A DNA stretch of 64,000 nucleotides from Evansella sp041820985 (GTDB taxonomy: Bacteria > Bacillota > Bacilli > Bacillales > Salisediminibacteriaceae). A program made the translations under genes and the position numbers. Below, piece after piece: positions 9,216-17,361 of the stretch; the first letter of the stretch is position 1; every line of letters begins with the position of its first letter. The notes below the pieces were generated by a model that worked only from the letters and a program-made list of their open reading frames with translations, was not told the origin of the DNA and did not search any database. The DNA lies in assembly GCF_041820985.1 (NCBI RefSeq), contig NZ_JBGUAU010000025.1, forward strand, positions 1-64,000, given 5' to 3'.

Positions 9216-10040
9216 ATGAATAACAAAAATAAATATGCCATCGAGGTGGAACTTGTCTCTTTCTCTTATGGTCAACGTAATGTATTGGAAGATATACAAT
9301 TAAAAATTCCACAAGGTTCGTTTCTAGGGTTAATGGGTCCAAACGGATCGGGTAAATCAACCCTAATTAAATGCATCCTCGGTTTACATAAGCCAAATAA
9401 AGGTACGATAAAATTGTTTGGTGAAGATGTGAATAAATTTGATCGTTGGAGTGAAGTGGGCTTTGTTTCACAAAAAGCAAATAGCTTTAATAGTGGTTTT
9501 CCCGCAACTGTATTTGAGGTTGTTTCGATGGGCCTTTTCGGAAAAATTGGCCTTTTTCGTTTTTTAACAAGAAAACATAAAGATAAAGTAATTGATGCTA
9601 TTCGACAAGTAGGTATGGAAGACTACCTTAGACAAAATATTGGAGAGTTATCAGGCGGTCAACAGCAACGAGTATTTATTGCAAGAGCTTTGGTTAGTGA
9701 CCCTAAATTACTCATATTAGATGAACCTACTGTTGGTGTTGATGCAAAGTCAGTTCAAAATTTCTATACTATGTTAAAAAAACTCAATGTAGAAAGAAAC
9801 ATGACCTTAGTTCTCGTTACTCACGATATAGGTGCTATGACAGAATATATAACGGACGTAGCTTGTTTGAATAAATGTCTTCATTTCCATGGTGGTACTA
9901 AAGAATTTGAAGAAAAACAGGATGATATGATTTCCTCGATGTATGGTCATGATGTAAGAATAATTACTCATAACCATGATCATGACCACGATCACGCTCA
10001 TGACCATGATAATTTAAAAGGGAGTACTCACCATGATTAG
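9216..10040 (+). CDS. znuC: Zinc ABC transporter ATP-binding protein with His-rich tail
   Basis: This 274-aa ATPase energises zinc import. Motifs are Walker A GPNGSGKST, Q-loop VSQKANSFN, LSGGQQQR, Walker B LLILDEPTVG and switch His in VTHD. The last ~25 residues form a histidine/aspartate tail (repeated HDHDH and HAHDHD, ending in HHD). Such a tail is more usual on zinc-binding proteins than on the ATPase; it may bind or sense cytoplasmic zinc. The start is the ATG after AAAGGGTG. It overlaps the first permease gene by 8 nt. The upstream Zur box and downstream zur fix zinc as the likely substrate. Confidence 0.9.
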   Translation: MNNKNKYAIEVELVSFSYGQRNVLEDIQLKIPQGSFLGLMGPNGSGKSTLIKCILGLHKPNKGTIKLFGEDVNKFDRWSEVGFVSQKANSFNSGFPATVFEVVSMGLFGKIGLFRFLTRKHKDKVIDAIRQVGMEDYLRQNIGELSGGQQQRVFIARALVSDPKLLILDEPTVGVDAKSVQNFYTMLKKLNVERNMTLVLVTHDIGAMTEYITDVACLNKCLHFHGGTKEFEEKQDDMISSMYGHDVRIITHNHDHDHDHAHDHDNLKGSTHHD

Positions 10041-10860
10041 CGTATTTTTTGAATACTCTTTTCTAACGTATTCTTTATATACAGCGATAATGGTAGGTTT
10101 GATTGCGCCGTTACTAGGTGTTTTTCTTGTTGTAAGAAGACTTTCTCTTATCTCCGATGCATTGTCTCATATTACTTTATCAGGAATAGCATTTAGTCTC
10201 TTATTAGGTAAACATTTTATCTTATTTGCTAACCTCAATCCAATCTATATGGGTATGATATTTTCTGTTGGTGGTGCAATATTTATAGAACGCTTAAGAA
10301 ATGTATATCGTTATTATAAAGAACTAGCCATTCCAATTATACTTTCTGCAGGAATTGGAATTGGTGTTGTGTTTATTTCTCTTGCAGATGGATTTAATAC
10401 GGATTTATTTAGCTATTTATTCGGAAGTGTTGTTGTAATTCGCTACTCCGATTTTCAGTTAATTTCTGTTATTACGATTCTTGTCCTTATATTATTTTTT
10501 CTTTTTTATAAAGAATGGTTTTACCTAAGTTTTGATGAAGATCAAGCTACCGTTTCTGGAATTCCAAAGAAGATATTACATTTTATTTTTATTGTTATGG
10601 TAGCATTAGTTATTGCTGCATCAATGAGAATCGTTGGTATTTTGTTAGTATCATCTTTAATGACATTACCTGTTGCTGCTGCGATGAGATGGGCTAAAGG
10701 ATTCAAACAAATGTTCTTTTATGCAATCATTTTTGGAGAATTATCAGTGATTATCGGATTAGTAAGCTCATTTCATTTAGATTTATTTCCAGGGGGTACA
10801 ATTGTTTTACTGAATGTACTAATATTACTATTTTCTATATTATTAACAAATAAGAGATAA
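10033..10860 (+). CDS. znuB: Zinc ABC transporter permease, first copy
   Basis: This 275-aa ABC-3 family permease has about eight membrane segments. The family signature LVVRRLSLISDALSHITLSG lies near residues 33-53 and the ATPase-contact loop FDEDQATVSGIPKK near 170. The start overlaps the ATPase gene by 8 nt, and GGGAG precedes the ATG. A second, homologous permease gene follows after 15 nt, so the membrane part of the importer is probably a heterodimer, unlike the single AdcB/ZnuB of most bacilli. Confidence 0.88.
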   Translation: MISVFFEYSFLTYSLYTAIMVGLIAPLLGVFLVVRRLSLISDALSHITLSGIAFSLLLGKHFILFANLNPIYMGMIFSVGGAIFIERLRNVYRYYKELAIPIILSAGIGIGVVFISLADGFNTDLFSYLFGSVVVIRYSDFQLISVITILVLILFFLFYKEWFYLSFDEDQATVSGIPKKILHFIFIVMVALVIAASMRIVGILLVSSLMTLPVAAAMRWAKGFKQMFFYAIIFGELSVIIGLVSSFHLDLFPGGTIVLLNVLILLFSILLTNKR

Positions 10861-10875
10861 TGATCGGGTGAGAGT

Positions 10876-11721
10876 ATGGAGTTACTGCAGCAATTAACAT
10901 TTCTAGAAAGAGGTATAATAGCAGGATTAATAATTGGATGTATATGTCCGTTAATTGGGGCCTTTTTATTAGTGCGAAGAATTACAATAATCTCAGAGGC
11001 TTTATCGCATATTACGTTAACAGGCATTACTGCTGGTATGTTTTTAAGTCAATCAATAGCATTATTTTCTTTTTTGAATCCTTTGTATGCTGGTCTGTTT
11101 TTCTCTTTAATTGGTTCTTTGTTAGTGGAAAAGTTAAGACAAATATATAAACATTTTCAGGAATTAGCTATTCCGATTATTCTATCTTCAGGAATAGGTC
11201 TCAGTGCAATTCTAATGAGTTTAACCTCAGGTAGTTATAATCAATGGTATAATTATCTTTTTGGGAGTATCATTACTGTTTCTTTATCTGACTTACTGTT
11301 TATTATCATTACAGGACTTATTGCTTTATTAATGATTGGTGGATTTTATAAGGAGTTATTATCTATATCCTTTGATCAGGAATTTGCGAAAGTTACCGGG
11401 GTGTCGGTGACGCGTTTTAATTTCTTTTTCTCTTTGTTAATAGCAATTGTTATTTCTATGTCCATGAAAGTTGTTGGTATATTATTAGTAGGAGCAATGG
11501 TTACTCTGCCGGTAGCGGCTAGTATTCAATTAGCAAAGAGTTTTAAACAAGTCATTTTTTTAGGAATTCTCTTTGGTGAATTAGCAATGATTATAGGGAT
11601 AATTCTCTCGTATTATTTGGATATTGCAACTGGTGGTATGATTGTTGTAACGGGTGTTTTTATACTACTTATTACAAGTGGGATAAAAAAGATAACGGCA
11701 TCTTTAAGGAGTAAGATATAA
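10876..11721 (+). CDS. Zinc ABC transporter permease, second copy
   Basis: This 281-aa ABC-3 permease is clearly paralogous to the gene before it: LLVRRITIISEALSHITLTG aligns with LVVRRLSLISDALSHITLSG, and ELAIPIILSSGIGL with ELAIPIILSAGIGI. It has about eight membrane segments. GGGTGAGAG precedes the ATG. The pair looks like a tandem duplication retained within the operon. No solute-binding lipoprotein gene is present in the operon. Confidence 0.88.
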   Translation: MELLQQLTFLERGIIAGLIIGCICPLIGAFLLVRRITIISEALSHITLTGITAGMFLSQSIALFSFLNPLYAGLFFSLIGSLLVEKLRQIYKHFQELAIPIILSSGIGLSAILMSLTSGSYNQWYNYLFGSIITVSLSDLLFIIITGLIALLMIGGFYKELLSISFDQEFAKVTGVSVTRFNFFFSLLIAIVISMSMKVVGILLVGAMVTLPVAASIQLAKSFKQVIFLGILFGELAMIIGIILSYYLDIATGGMIVVTGVFILLITSGIKKITASLRSKI

Positions 11722-11735
11722 ATGGAGGAGATTAA

Positions 11736-12149
11736 ATGCGCTTAGAGGAAGCAATGCAGATCTTAAAGGAGAAAGGATATAAACATACGGACAAACGTGA
11801 AGATATGCTTTCTCTTTTTTCAACAGAGGATAGATATTTAGCGGCAAAAGATGTATTAGAGAATATGCAAGATAAATATACAGGGTTAAGTTTTGATACC
11901 ATATACCGAAATCTATCTTTGTTTGCAGAACTTGGTATTTTGGAAACAACAGAACTTGATGGAGAAAAGAAGTTTAGGTTTACATGCTCGACAGAAAGTC
12001 ATCATCATCATTTGATATGTTTAGACTGTGGAATTACACAACATATCCATGCATGTCCTATGGATACATTTATAGAAAGAGATCCTGGATTTAAAATCGT
12101 GGGTCACAAGTTTGAAGTGTATGGATATTGTGAAAAATGTCATACATAG
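11736..12149 (+). CDS. zur: Zinc uptake regulator Zur (Fur family)
   Basis: This 137-aa Fur-family repressor has an N-terminal winged helix (GYKHTDKREDMLSLF, FDTIYRNLSLF) and a C-terminal metal-binding dimerisation domain. It carries a HHHHLICLDCG segment and two C-x2-C pairs (CLDC and CEKC) expected to hold the structural zinc. Its position as last gene of the zinc importer operon and the Zur box upstream identify it as Zur (YqfV) rather than Fur or PerR. GGAGGAG precedes the ATG. It should repress its own operon when zinc is sufficient. Confidence 0.9.
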   Translation: MRLEEAMQILKEKGYKHTDKREDMLSLFSTEDRYLAAKDVLENMQDKYTGLSFDTIYRNLSLFAELGILETTELDGEKKFRFTCSTESHHHHLICLDCGITQHIHACPMDTFIERDPGFKIVGHKFEVYGYCEKCHT

Positions 12150-12205
12150 AAAATATAAAAGGGTGTTAGAAAAGGTGTTTTACACTTTTTCTTCCCCCTT
12201 TTTAT

Positions 12206-12393
12206 TTTGGACTTAGAAAGTTGTCTAGCTCCATCCGCTATCTGCTGTCAAAAATAACCTTCCAGTTAGAAAAGTAGAAAGCACTTTTCAACTGAAAGAA
12301 CAATTTTCTTCGCAGATATGCAAGCGGATTAAGCTTTTCGTTCGTCCAGAACATTTGCATTTCGGTCCTGAGAGGGCGCCTTGCGCTTTTTTT
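12206..12393 (+). repeat. Hairpin intergenic repeat, long form (copy 2)
   Basis: Nearly identical over its length to 4851-5040, with the same CATCCGCTATCTGC inner arms and the same AGAACATTTGC to GCGCCTTGCGC plus T-run ending. It lies between the converging zur and yqfW genes, its T-run touching the stop codon of yqfW. Confidence 0.88.
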
Positions 12394-12394
12394 A

Positions 12395-12967
12395 TTACTT
12401 TTCATTAAAGATGTTTTCTGTTATTGCTTTTGCTTCTTTCCAGTTGTATGCTCGATAGACAAGTTTATGGACTGGGTCACGATTATATGGAGTGTCTAAT
12501 AAAATAACAGGGATGTCACATTCTTCCGCTATATCGCATGCATTATCATGCTTATCTTCGAAGAATACCTCAATGTTATGTTCTTTGACAGCTTCTAATT
12601 TATGATGTTTTCCTAAAAGCTCTATGTGGTCATAAGGCAATTGTAATTTTAGAAACCATTCGATTGTAAGATTATGAACATGTTTTGGTCGAGCACTGAT
12701 GTAATAAAGTTCGTGATCTTTTTTCCAATTTGTTAGAATGCTTTTAGCATCAATAGCAAGCTCAGCATTTTTATATATTGTGGGTTCATGTTCTTTCATC
12801 CAGTTCCAAAAGTCTTCTTTTGTAATGTTTAATATAGTGGAAAGCTCATATTGTGTAAGGTCGTTAAGCGTTAAATTTTGGTTGAAGTGATTGTTTAAAT
12901 ATGGAATAAATGTTCCAGGGTCTGTTACAGTACCATCTATATCAATTCCCAGTCGTCGTTTTCTCAT
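12395..12967 (-). CDS. yqfW: Putative 5'(3')-deoxyribonucleotidase-type HAD phosphatase (YqfW)
   Basis: This 190-aa HAD-fold hydrolase of the NT5C family starts with the nucleophile motif GIDIDGTVTDP; motif II is YISARPKHV and motif III lies in FFEDKHDNACDIA. It probably dephosphorylates nucleoside monophosphates. The ATG is preceded by GAAGGTG with normal spacing. The zur-yqfW-yqfX-ispG order is the same as in B. subtilis, with this gene facing zur. Confidence 0.85.
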   Translation of the reverse strand: MRKRRLGIDIDGTVTDPGTFIPYLNNHFNQNLTLNDLTQYELSTILNITKEDFWNWMKEHEPTIYKNAELAIDAKSILTNWKKDHELYYISARPKHVHNLTIEWFLKLQLPYDHIELLGKHHKLEAVKEHNIEVFFEDKHDNACDIAEECDIPVILLDTPYNRDPVHKLVYRAYNWKEAKAITENIFNEK

Positions 12968-13070
12968 GAAAGTCACCTTCTTTGTTTCGATTTGAAATCT
13001 TTGTCATCGATAATCTGATTTCACCTTGGCATACTAATTGTACACGCAATGGCAAAGGAGGGAAATAGGA

Positions 13071-13484
13071 ATGTCCCAATTTGATAACAATAAATACCCA
13101 AGGGATTTTCATGTTGTGAAAGACGAACATGATAATGAAACAAGAATTGAACCGGAAAGAAACGACGATGATTATCGTGAAGAAACTGCTGCAGAGTATG
13201 CCCCACCTGCAGGTTTAATGGGGCGAAGAGAAGTGATCGACGATGATGTAGAAGATACTCGTGACGCTGATACGGAGGCGACAGGAGGAAGAGGTATTGC
13301 AACCTTTGCGTTAGCATTATCCATTGTCTCGTTGTTGTTTTTACCTGTGCTATTTGGCGCAGCAGGGCTTATTCTTGGTTTTATGGCTGTTAACCGCGAT
13401 CAAAAGGGTCTTGGTTATACTGCAATAGTGATTAGCGCATTCTCCATTATCATGAGTGTATTTTTTGCACCGTTCGTCACCTAA
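13071..13484 (+). CDS. yqfX: Small membrane protein YqfX
   Basis: This 137-aa protein has a very acidic, hydrophilic N-terminal half (residues 1-75) and two hydrophobic segments in the C-terminal half, linked by GFMAVNRDQKGLG. That matches the YqfX / DUF4190-like family. The ATG follows AAAGGAGGG. It converges with ispG across a shared hairpin. Function unknown. Confidence 0.75.
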   Translation: MSQFDNNKYPRDFHVVKDEHDNETRIEPERNDDDYREETAAEYAPPAGLMGRREVIDDDVEDTRDADTEATGGRGIATFALALSIVSLLFLPVLFGAAGLILGFMAVNRDQKGLGYTAIVISAFSIIMSVFFAPFVT

Positions 13485-13547
13485 CTAAAATGCCGTGCGT
13501 GTAAAGAGGTGCAGAAAAAGTCACATCATAAAAAATGGTGTAAAGAA

Positions 13548-13576
13548 AAGAAGGTGTCTAAAGGCACCTTCTTTTT
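13548..13576. terminator. Bidirectional terminator between yqfX and ispG
   Basis: AAGAAGGTG and CACCTTCTTTTT form the arms around TCTAAAGG. A-rich and T-rich runs on both sides suit both converging genes. Confidence 0.8.
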
Positions 13577-13579
13577 ACA

Positions 13580-14677
13580 TTACATATTAAGCTTTTGTTT
13601 TTCTTCGTGTTCTTTCGCAAGCTTATCAATTTCTTTCTTTAATTCTTCCACCATATCTGCCTCGGGTACTTTCCTTATTACTTTCCCTTTACGGAATAAT
13701 AAGCCTTCTCCTCGTGCTCCAGCAATACCGATGTCAGCTTCTTTGGCTTCCCCAGGGCCATTTACAGCACAACCTAAAACAGAAATTTTGAGCGGAGCGT
13801 TAATTTTTTGAATATATTCTTCCACTTCATTAGCAATACTGATTAAATCAATCTCGATTCTACCACAAGTAGGGCATGAAATAAGGGTTGCAGCATTGGC
13901 AGCAAGACCGAATGATTTAAGTAATTCTTTAGCAACCTTAATTTCTTCTACAGGATCCGCACTAAGTGAGATACGAACGGTACTACCTATTCCTTGGTTT
14001 AATAATATTCCTAACCCAGCGGAACTTTTTATCGTTCCAGAAAACAAGGTTCCGGATTCAGTAATTCCTAAATGTAATGGATAATCAAATGTTTTAGCAG
14101 CTAATTCATAAGCAGCTATTGCTAGTCGTACATCTGATGCTTTCATAGATACTATAATGTCATAAAAGTCTAGCTCTTCTAGAATTTTGATATGATGTAG
14201 GGCGCTTTCTAGCATCCCCTCAGCTGTTGGGTAACCGTATTTGTCTAATATTTTCTTTTCTAATGAACCAGCGTTAACTCCTATACGTATAGGAATTCCT
14301 TTTGCTTTTGCAGCATTTACGACAGCTTCTACTTTTTCTCTTCTACCTATATTACCAGGATTAATTCTAATTTTATCGATTCCACCTTCAATCGCTTTTA
14401 GAGCAAGTCGATAGTCAAAGTGTATATCAGCTACTAATGGAATGTTAATTTGTTTCTTAATTTGAGGAATAGCTTCAGCAGCTCTCATATCAGGACAAGC
14501 AACCCGTACTACTTGACACCCAGCTTCTTCAAGTCTCTTTATCTCAGCTACTGTCGCTTCTACATCATGAGTTTTCGTCATCGTCATGCTTTGAATGACA
14601 ACTTCATCACTTCCACCTATTGTTATAGGACCTACTTTTACTGGTCTTGTATTTTTTCTATGAATAATTTGGGTCAC
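13580..14677 (-). CDS. ispG: (E)-4-hydroxy-3-methylbut-2-enyl-diphosphate synthase IspG (GcpE)
   Basis: The 365-aa iron-sulfur enzyme catalyses the penultimate step of the MEP isoprenoid pathway. The N-terminal TIM-barrel part shows VQSMTMTKTHDV, and the C-terminal [4Fe-4S] domain holds ISCPTCGR and VLGCAVNGPGEA, supplying the cluster cysteines and the catalytic Glu region. Length is typical of the short bacterial form. Neighbours yqfX and yqfZ match the B. subtilis yqfY locus. Confidence 0.95.
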   Translation of the reverse strand: MTQIIHRKNTRPVKVGPITIGGSDEVVIQSMTMTKTHDVEATVAEIKRLEEAGCQVVRVACPDMRAAEAIPQIKKQINIPLVADIHFDYRLALKAIEGGIDKIRINPGNIGRREKVEAVVNAAKAKGIPIRIGVNAGSLEKKILDKYGYPTAEGMLESALHHIKILEELDFYDIIVSMKASDVRLAIAAYELAAKTFDYPLHLGITESGTLFSGTIKSSAGLGILLNQGIGSTVRISLSADPVEEIKVAKELLKSFGLAANAATLISCPTCGRIEIDLISIANEVEEYIQKINAPLKISVLGCAVNGPGEAKEADIGIAGARGEGLLFRKGKVIRKVPEADMVEELKKEIDKLAKEHEEKQKLNM

Positions 14678-14774
14678 ACTGTATCGCCCCTTTATGTGAT
14701 AAAATCGTTATTTTAAGTTTGGATATCCTTGTTCATTGTAACAACGACTTTACTGTTGTGGCAAGAGCTAAGAA

Positions 14775-15125
14775 TTATTCGTTATCATAAAGTGGAAAAC
14801 GATACGTATGTCCAATAATAATTTCATGTGCCTTTACGTTAGGATTTAAAGCCTCAAAATCATCTACAACTTTTGGCGGTGCAAAACGTAAGCCTTGTTT
14901 CTCATGAAGAGCTTGCACTATTCCATAAACTGTATGCCCTGCTTCCACAATGACTTCCTGATAGGGTATGCTCATAGCTTCATTTGAGCCAGTTTCTAAA
15001 CCGTTACTTTCAACGTTGTTATCCTCTGTATATTGAAGGGATTGAGGAATAGTTCCCTCTGTTAGGTCATAATAAGCGCTAATACCCAAAAAGATAATAA
15101 AACTAAGAATAAGAATAGGGCGCAT
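14775..15125 (-). CDS. yqfZ: LysM-like membrane-anchored protein YqfZ
   Basis: This 116-aa protein has an N-terminal hydrophobic anchor (residues 3-18) and a C-terminal LysM-like segment (IVEAGHTVYGIVQALHEK to NPNVKAHEIIIGHTYRFPLY), which suggests attachment to peptidoglycan outside the cell. The start is the ATG after GGAGATGGAGAG; the frame continues upstream but without a better ribosome site. It lies upstream of ispG in the same direction, as in B. subtilis. Confidence 0.78.
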   Translation of the reverse strand: MRPILILSFIIFLGISAYYDLTEGTIPQSLQYTEDNNVESNGLETGSNEAMSIPYQEVIVEAGHTVYGIVQALHEKQGLRFAPPKVVDDFEALNPNVKAHEIIIGHTYRFPLYDNE

Positions 15126-15277
15126 ATACTCTCCATCTCCTTTTAATTTACGTTTATAAAATAATATGCTTGTCCAATAAATATATTCCATAAAAATAAT
15201 AAATTCGTTAGAAAGGCTTATGTTTAAAATGGATGGAAAGTGTAAAGAAAAGATAGTAATGAGGAGTGTGACTAAAA

Positions 15278-15817
15278 ATGACATTAAAAAGTAATTTTTA
15301 TAAAATGGATAAGATAAGATTCATTTCTTTTGGATACCTAATCTTCGCAATTTTTTTCTTCTTTAGTAATTCTCAGATGGATGTAGGAGCGGCGAAAAAT
15401 ATCGAGTCTAGAACGACATACGAAAATCAAATTTCTAATTTAGAAGAAATAATAAATTCTTCAGAAATAAGTGGAAAATTAGAGGTAGATGACCTTACTG
15501 AATTATTATCGGATATAAGTGATACTATTTCTAAAGAGGAGATAGATCCAAAAGAAGAGTTGAAAAATATAATCGAACAAAAAACAAGGGAGTTAGGTTT
15601 GTCTACAACAGACGAAGATGTCAATGATTTAGAATCTATCATATCAGGATTAGAGAATATGGATATAGATTGGGGAGAGTTTAGATCACATATAGAGGAA
15701 ATTCATGATAATGTAAATGAATTTATTTCTAGTGATGAAGGGCAAAACTTTATCCATTCTATTCTAGATGTTCTGGTTGCATTTATTGAATTATTGAGAA
15801 ATTTATTAACACCGTAA
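15278..15817 (+). CDS. Secreted or membrane-anchored acidic orphan protein
   Basis: I do not recognise this 179-aa protein. It has a basic N-terminus, a hydrophobic signal-like segment (residues 14-30) and then a strongly acidic, helical region rich in Leu/Ile heptads (EDLNLEEII-like spacing, DVNDLESIISGLENMDI). A hydrophobic stretch near the C-terminus (FIHSILDVLVAFIELLRNLL) could be a second anchor or an amphipathic helix. GAGGAG lies about 11 nt before the ATG. It diverges from yqfZ and ends just before the sigma-W promoter of nfeD. It is translated in a normal codon style, so is probably real. Confidence 0.6.
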   Translation: MTLKSNFYKMDKIRFISFGYLIFAIFFFFSNSQMDVGAAKNIESRTTYENQISNLEEIINSSEISGKLEVDDLTELLSDISDTISKEEIDPKEELKNIIEQKTRELGLSTTDEDVNDLESIISGLENMDIDWGEFRSHIEEIHDNVNEFISSDEGQNFIHSILDVLVAFIELLRNLLTP

Positions 15818-15822
15818 AAAAA

Positions 15823-15848
15823 TGAAACTTTTTATAACTGTAAACGTA
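15823..15848 (+). promoter_or_regulatory. Sigma-W promoter of the nfeD-like gene
   Basis: TGAAAC (15823-15828), 16 bp, CGTA (15845-15848): an exact match to the B. subtilis sigma-W consensus. In B. subtilis NfeD/flotillin genes (yuaFGI, yqeZ-floA) are known sigma-W targets, which supports the assignment. Confidence 0.85.
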
Positions 15849-15915
15849 CATATTCATAACAGGAAAAATTTGATATTATATTAGTAATATTAATTACTTG
15901 GAGGGGGGAATAATA

Positions 15916-16545
15916 ATGGAAATATTGGAAAATGCCTCCATTGGCTTTTTAGTTGTTTTTATTGCAACTTTATTTATTTTTGGAGAAATTATGGTTAGGG
16001 TAAAGGGTTTATTTGGAATTTTAGGTGTAGTAATTATGGCGATGTACTTTTCCTACCATTTAACCGCAACTGCTAGTTTATGGGTTGTTTTACTTTATGC
16101 CGTTGGTTTGATTTTAATAATATTTGACGGGAAAGTAACAACAGATGGTACGATCGCTATTGTAGGAATGCTGTTAATGGTGTTAGGATTAGCTTTACCA
16201 GCTCCAAGTATTACCTATGGAGTATTAGTAGGAATGGCTTTAGTAATAGCTGCACCTGCTTCGTACTTATTTACTAAAGTCTTCACTCCACGAAATATGT
16301 GGTCAAAAATGACGTTGAAAGAAAAACTAACTAGTGAGCTTGGCTATAATTCAATGAACGTTGAGTATAAAGAGCTGATTGGAAAAACAGGAATGACAAA
16401 AACACCTTTTAGGCCCACAGGTACAGTAGAAGTGGATGGTAAATTATATAGTGCAACAACTGATAATTTGTGGTTAGAAGCAAATAAAAAAGTAAAAATA
16501 ATTTCTGTTGACGGTACGAGGATTGTCGTAGTTCCTGAGTCATAA
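15916..16545 (+). CDS. NfeD-like membrane protein
   Basis: This 209-aa protein has four to five hydrophobic segments in the first ~130 residues, then a soluble OB-fold domain (LIGKTGMTKTPFRPTGTVEVDGKLY to VKIISVDGTRIVVV), the standard arrangement of short NfeD proteins. These act with flotillin-like proteins in membrane organisation and envelope stress. No flotillin gene is adjacent here. GGAGGGGGG precedes the ATG, and an exact sigma-W promoter lies 68 bp upstream, predicting induction by cell-envelope stress. Confidence 0.85.
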   Translation: MEILENASIGFLVVFIATLFIFGEIMVRVKGLFGILGVVIMAMYFSYHLTATASLWVVLLYAVGLILIIFDGKVTTDGTIAIVGMLLMVLGLALPAPSITYGVLVGMALVIAAPASYLFTKVFTPRNMWSKMTLKEKLTSELGYNSMNVEYKELIGKTGMTKTPFRPTGTVEVDGKLYSATTDNLWLEANKKVKIISVDGTRIVVVPES

Positions 16546-16553
16546 CAATAGAG

Positions 16554-16581
16554 AAACGTTCGATTTCGAACGTTTTTTTAT
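16554..16581 (+). terminator. Terminator after nfeD
   Basis: AAACGTTCG pairs perfectly with CGAACGTTT across ATTT-type loop, followed by T7. Confidence 0.9.
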
Positions 16582-17045
16582 TGTTAAGCAGGAAACTATA
16601 CTTTTATGACCTGTGGATAACTAGTTGTGTCATGGAAAGATTTTACTTGTAATGAACGCTAGTTCCAACAGGAAGGGAGTGGGCAGAAGCGAATGGAATT
16701 CAAAGCAACAAAGATAGTATTACATAGTTATTCTGATACGAATATTTTCAAGTTAGGCATTACTATGTAAAATAATATGAAATGTAGGCTTGTAGGGTGA
16801 AGGACTATCGAAATTTGACGGGAAACAGTAATTAATCAAACAATAATAATCAAGATCTAACTAACATCAAATGAGAAAACAAAAAATAATGTCGTTTTTA
16901 ATCGTAAAAAAATGAAAAAATGGGTAAATGTACTTATTTTTATTAGTTTGACAAGATTCCACAAATCATATGTAAATTTCCGTATATAATGTAAATTAAT
17001 AATATTAGTATTAACCATTTTATGACACATCCTCTTCTAGATAAT
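16582..17045 (+). other. Long AT-rich leader region ahead of the c-di-GMP riboswitch, with a repeat remnant
   Basis: No coding gene is seen. Positions about 16668-16790 hold the 3' half of the TIR-bearing repeat found at 36790-37325 (GGGAGTGGGCAGAAGCGAATGG, then a decayed GAATATTTTCAAG terminus). Further right, TTGACA at 16948 and TATAAT at 16985 are visible but are 31 bp apart, so they cannot form one promoter; TTGACA with TGTAAA at 16971 (17 bp) is an alternative. The riboswitch promoter is therefore unresolved. Confidence 0.5.
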
Positions 17046-17132
17046 GGCAAATTTATTGAAAAATAAAGACGCAAAACCACAGGTCTAAGGACTAAAGTGC
17101 GTAAGTAAGAAGTCTATGGTGGCTGGGTTGCC
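17046..17132 (+). promoter_or_regulatory. Cyclic-di-GMP-I (GEMM-I) riboswitch aptamer
   Basis: The aptamer parts appear in order. GGCAAA (17046-17051) pairs with TTGCC (17128-17132) as P1. TTTATT-GAAA-AATAAA is the GNRA-capped P2 hairpin. GACGCAAAACC is the conserved ligand-binding junction. TCTAAGG and CTATGG form an 11-nt-type tetraloop receptor for the GAAA loop. CCAC/GTGG and GACT/AGTC build the third stem, and GGCTGGGTTGCC is the conserved 3' end. Downstream, at 17167, begins a SinI-like gene whose ribosome site lies 18 nt past the aptamer. No terminator intervenes, so control is probably translational. Confidence 0.9.
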
Positions 17133-17166
17133 TAGTAAGGAACGTGTAGAAGGGGGCTGGAAGAGG

Positions 17167-17301
17167 ATGGGTAGACAGCTGGAAAAGGTACTGGATGAGG
17201 AATGGGTAATGTTGGTGAAGGAAGCCATTCGTTTAGGTCTTAGTTCGACAGAAATTCGTGAGTTTTTACATAACAAAAAGGCAGCTAAAAACATTGGTTA
17301 A
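17167..17301 (+). CDS. SinI-like anti-repressor under a c-di-GMP riboswitch
   Basis: This 44-aa protein consists almost only of a SinI domain: the segment LDEEWVMLVKEAIRLGLS then STEIREFLHNKKA aligns with B. subtilis SinI LDQEWVELMVEAKEANIS and PEEIRKYLLLNKKSA. In B. subtilis SinI binds the SinR C-terminal domain and prevents repression of biofilm matrix genes. The ATG is preceded by AAGGGGG (10-nt gap). The frame is open up to an ATG at 17116, but that lies inside the riboswitch aptamer. A terminator follows at once, so it is monocistronic. The full SinR at 18240-18572 is the natural target. Confidence 0.82.
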   Translation: MGRQLEKVLDEEWVMLVKEAIRLGLSSTEIREFLHNKKAAKNIG

Positions 17302-17302
17302 G

Positions 17303-17343
17303 TAAAAAACACTTTTAACATTACTTGTTAAAGGTGTTTTTTA
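17303..17343 (+). terminator. Terminator of the SinI-like gene
   Basis: AAAAAACACTTTTAACA and TGTTAAAGGTGTTTTTT form the arms; T6 tail. Confidence 0.88.
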
Positions 17344-17361
17344 CATTAGTATTAAAGTTAA

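Noticed and set aside
16948..16990. TTGACA and TATAAT as promoter of the riboswitch transcript
   Set aside because: They are 31 bp apart, too far for one sigma-A promoter.
17116..17166. Upstream ATG extending the SinI-like frame by 17 codons
   Set aside because: The codon lies inside the riboswitch aptamer (base-paired CTATGG receptor) and has no ribosome site; the added residues have no SinI similarity.
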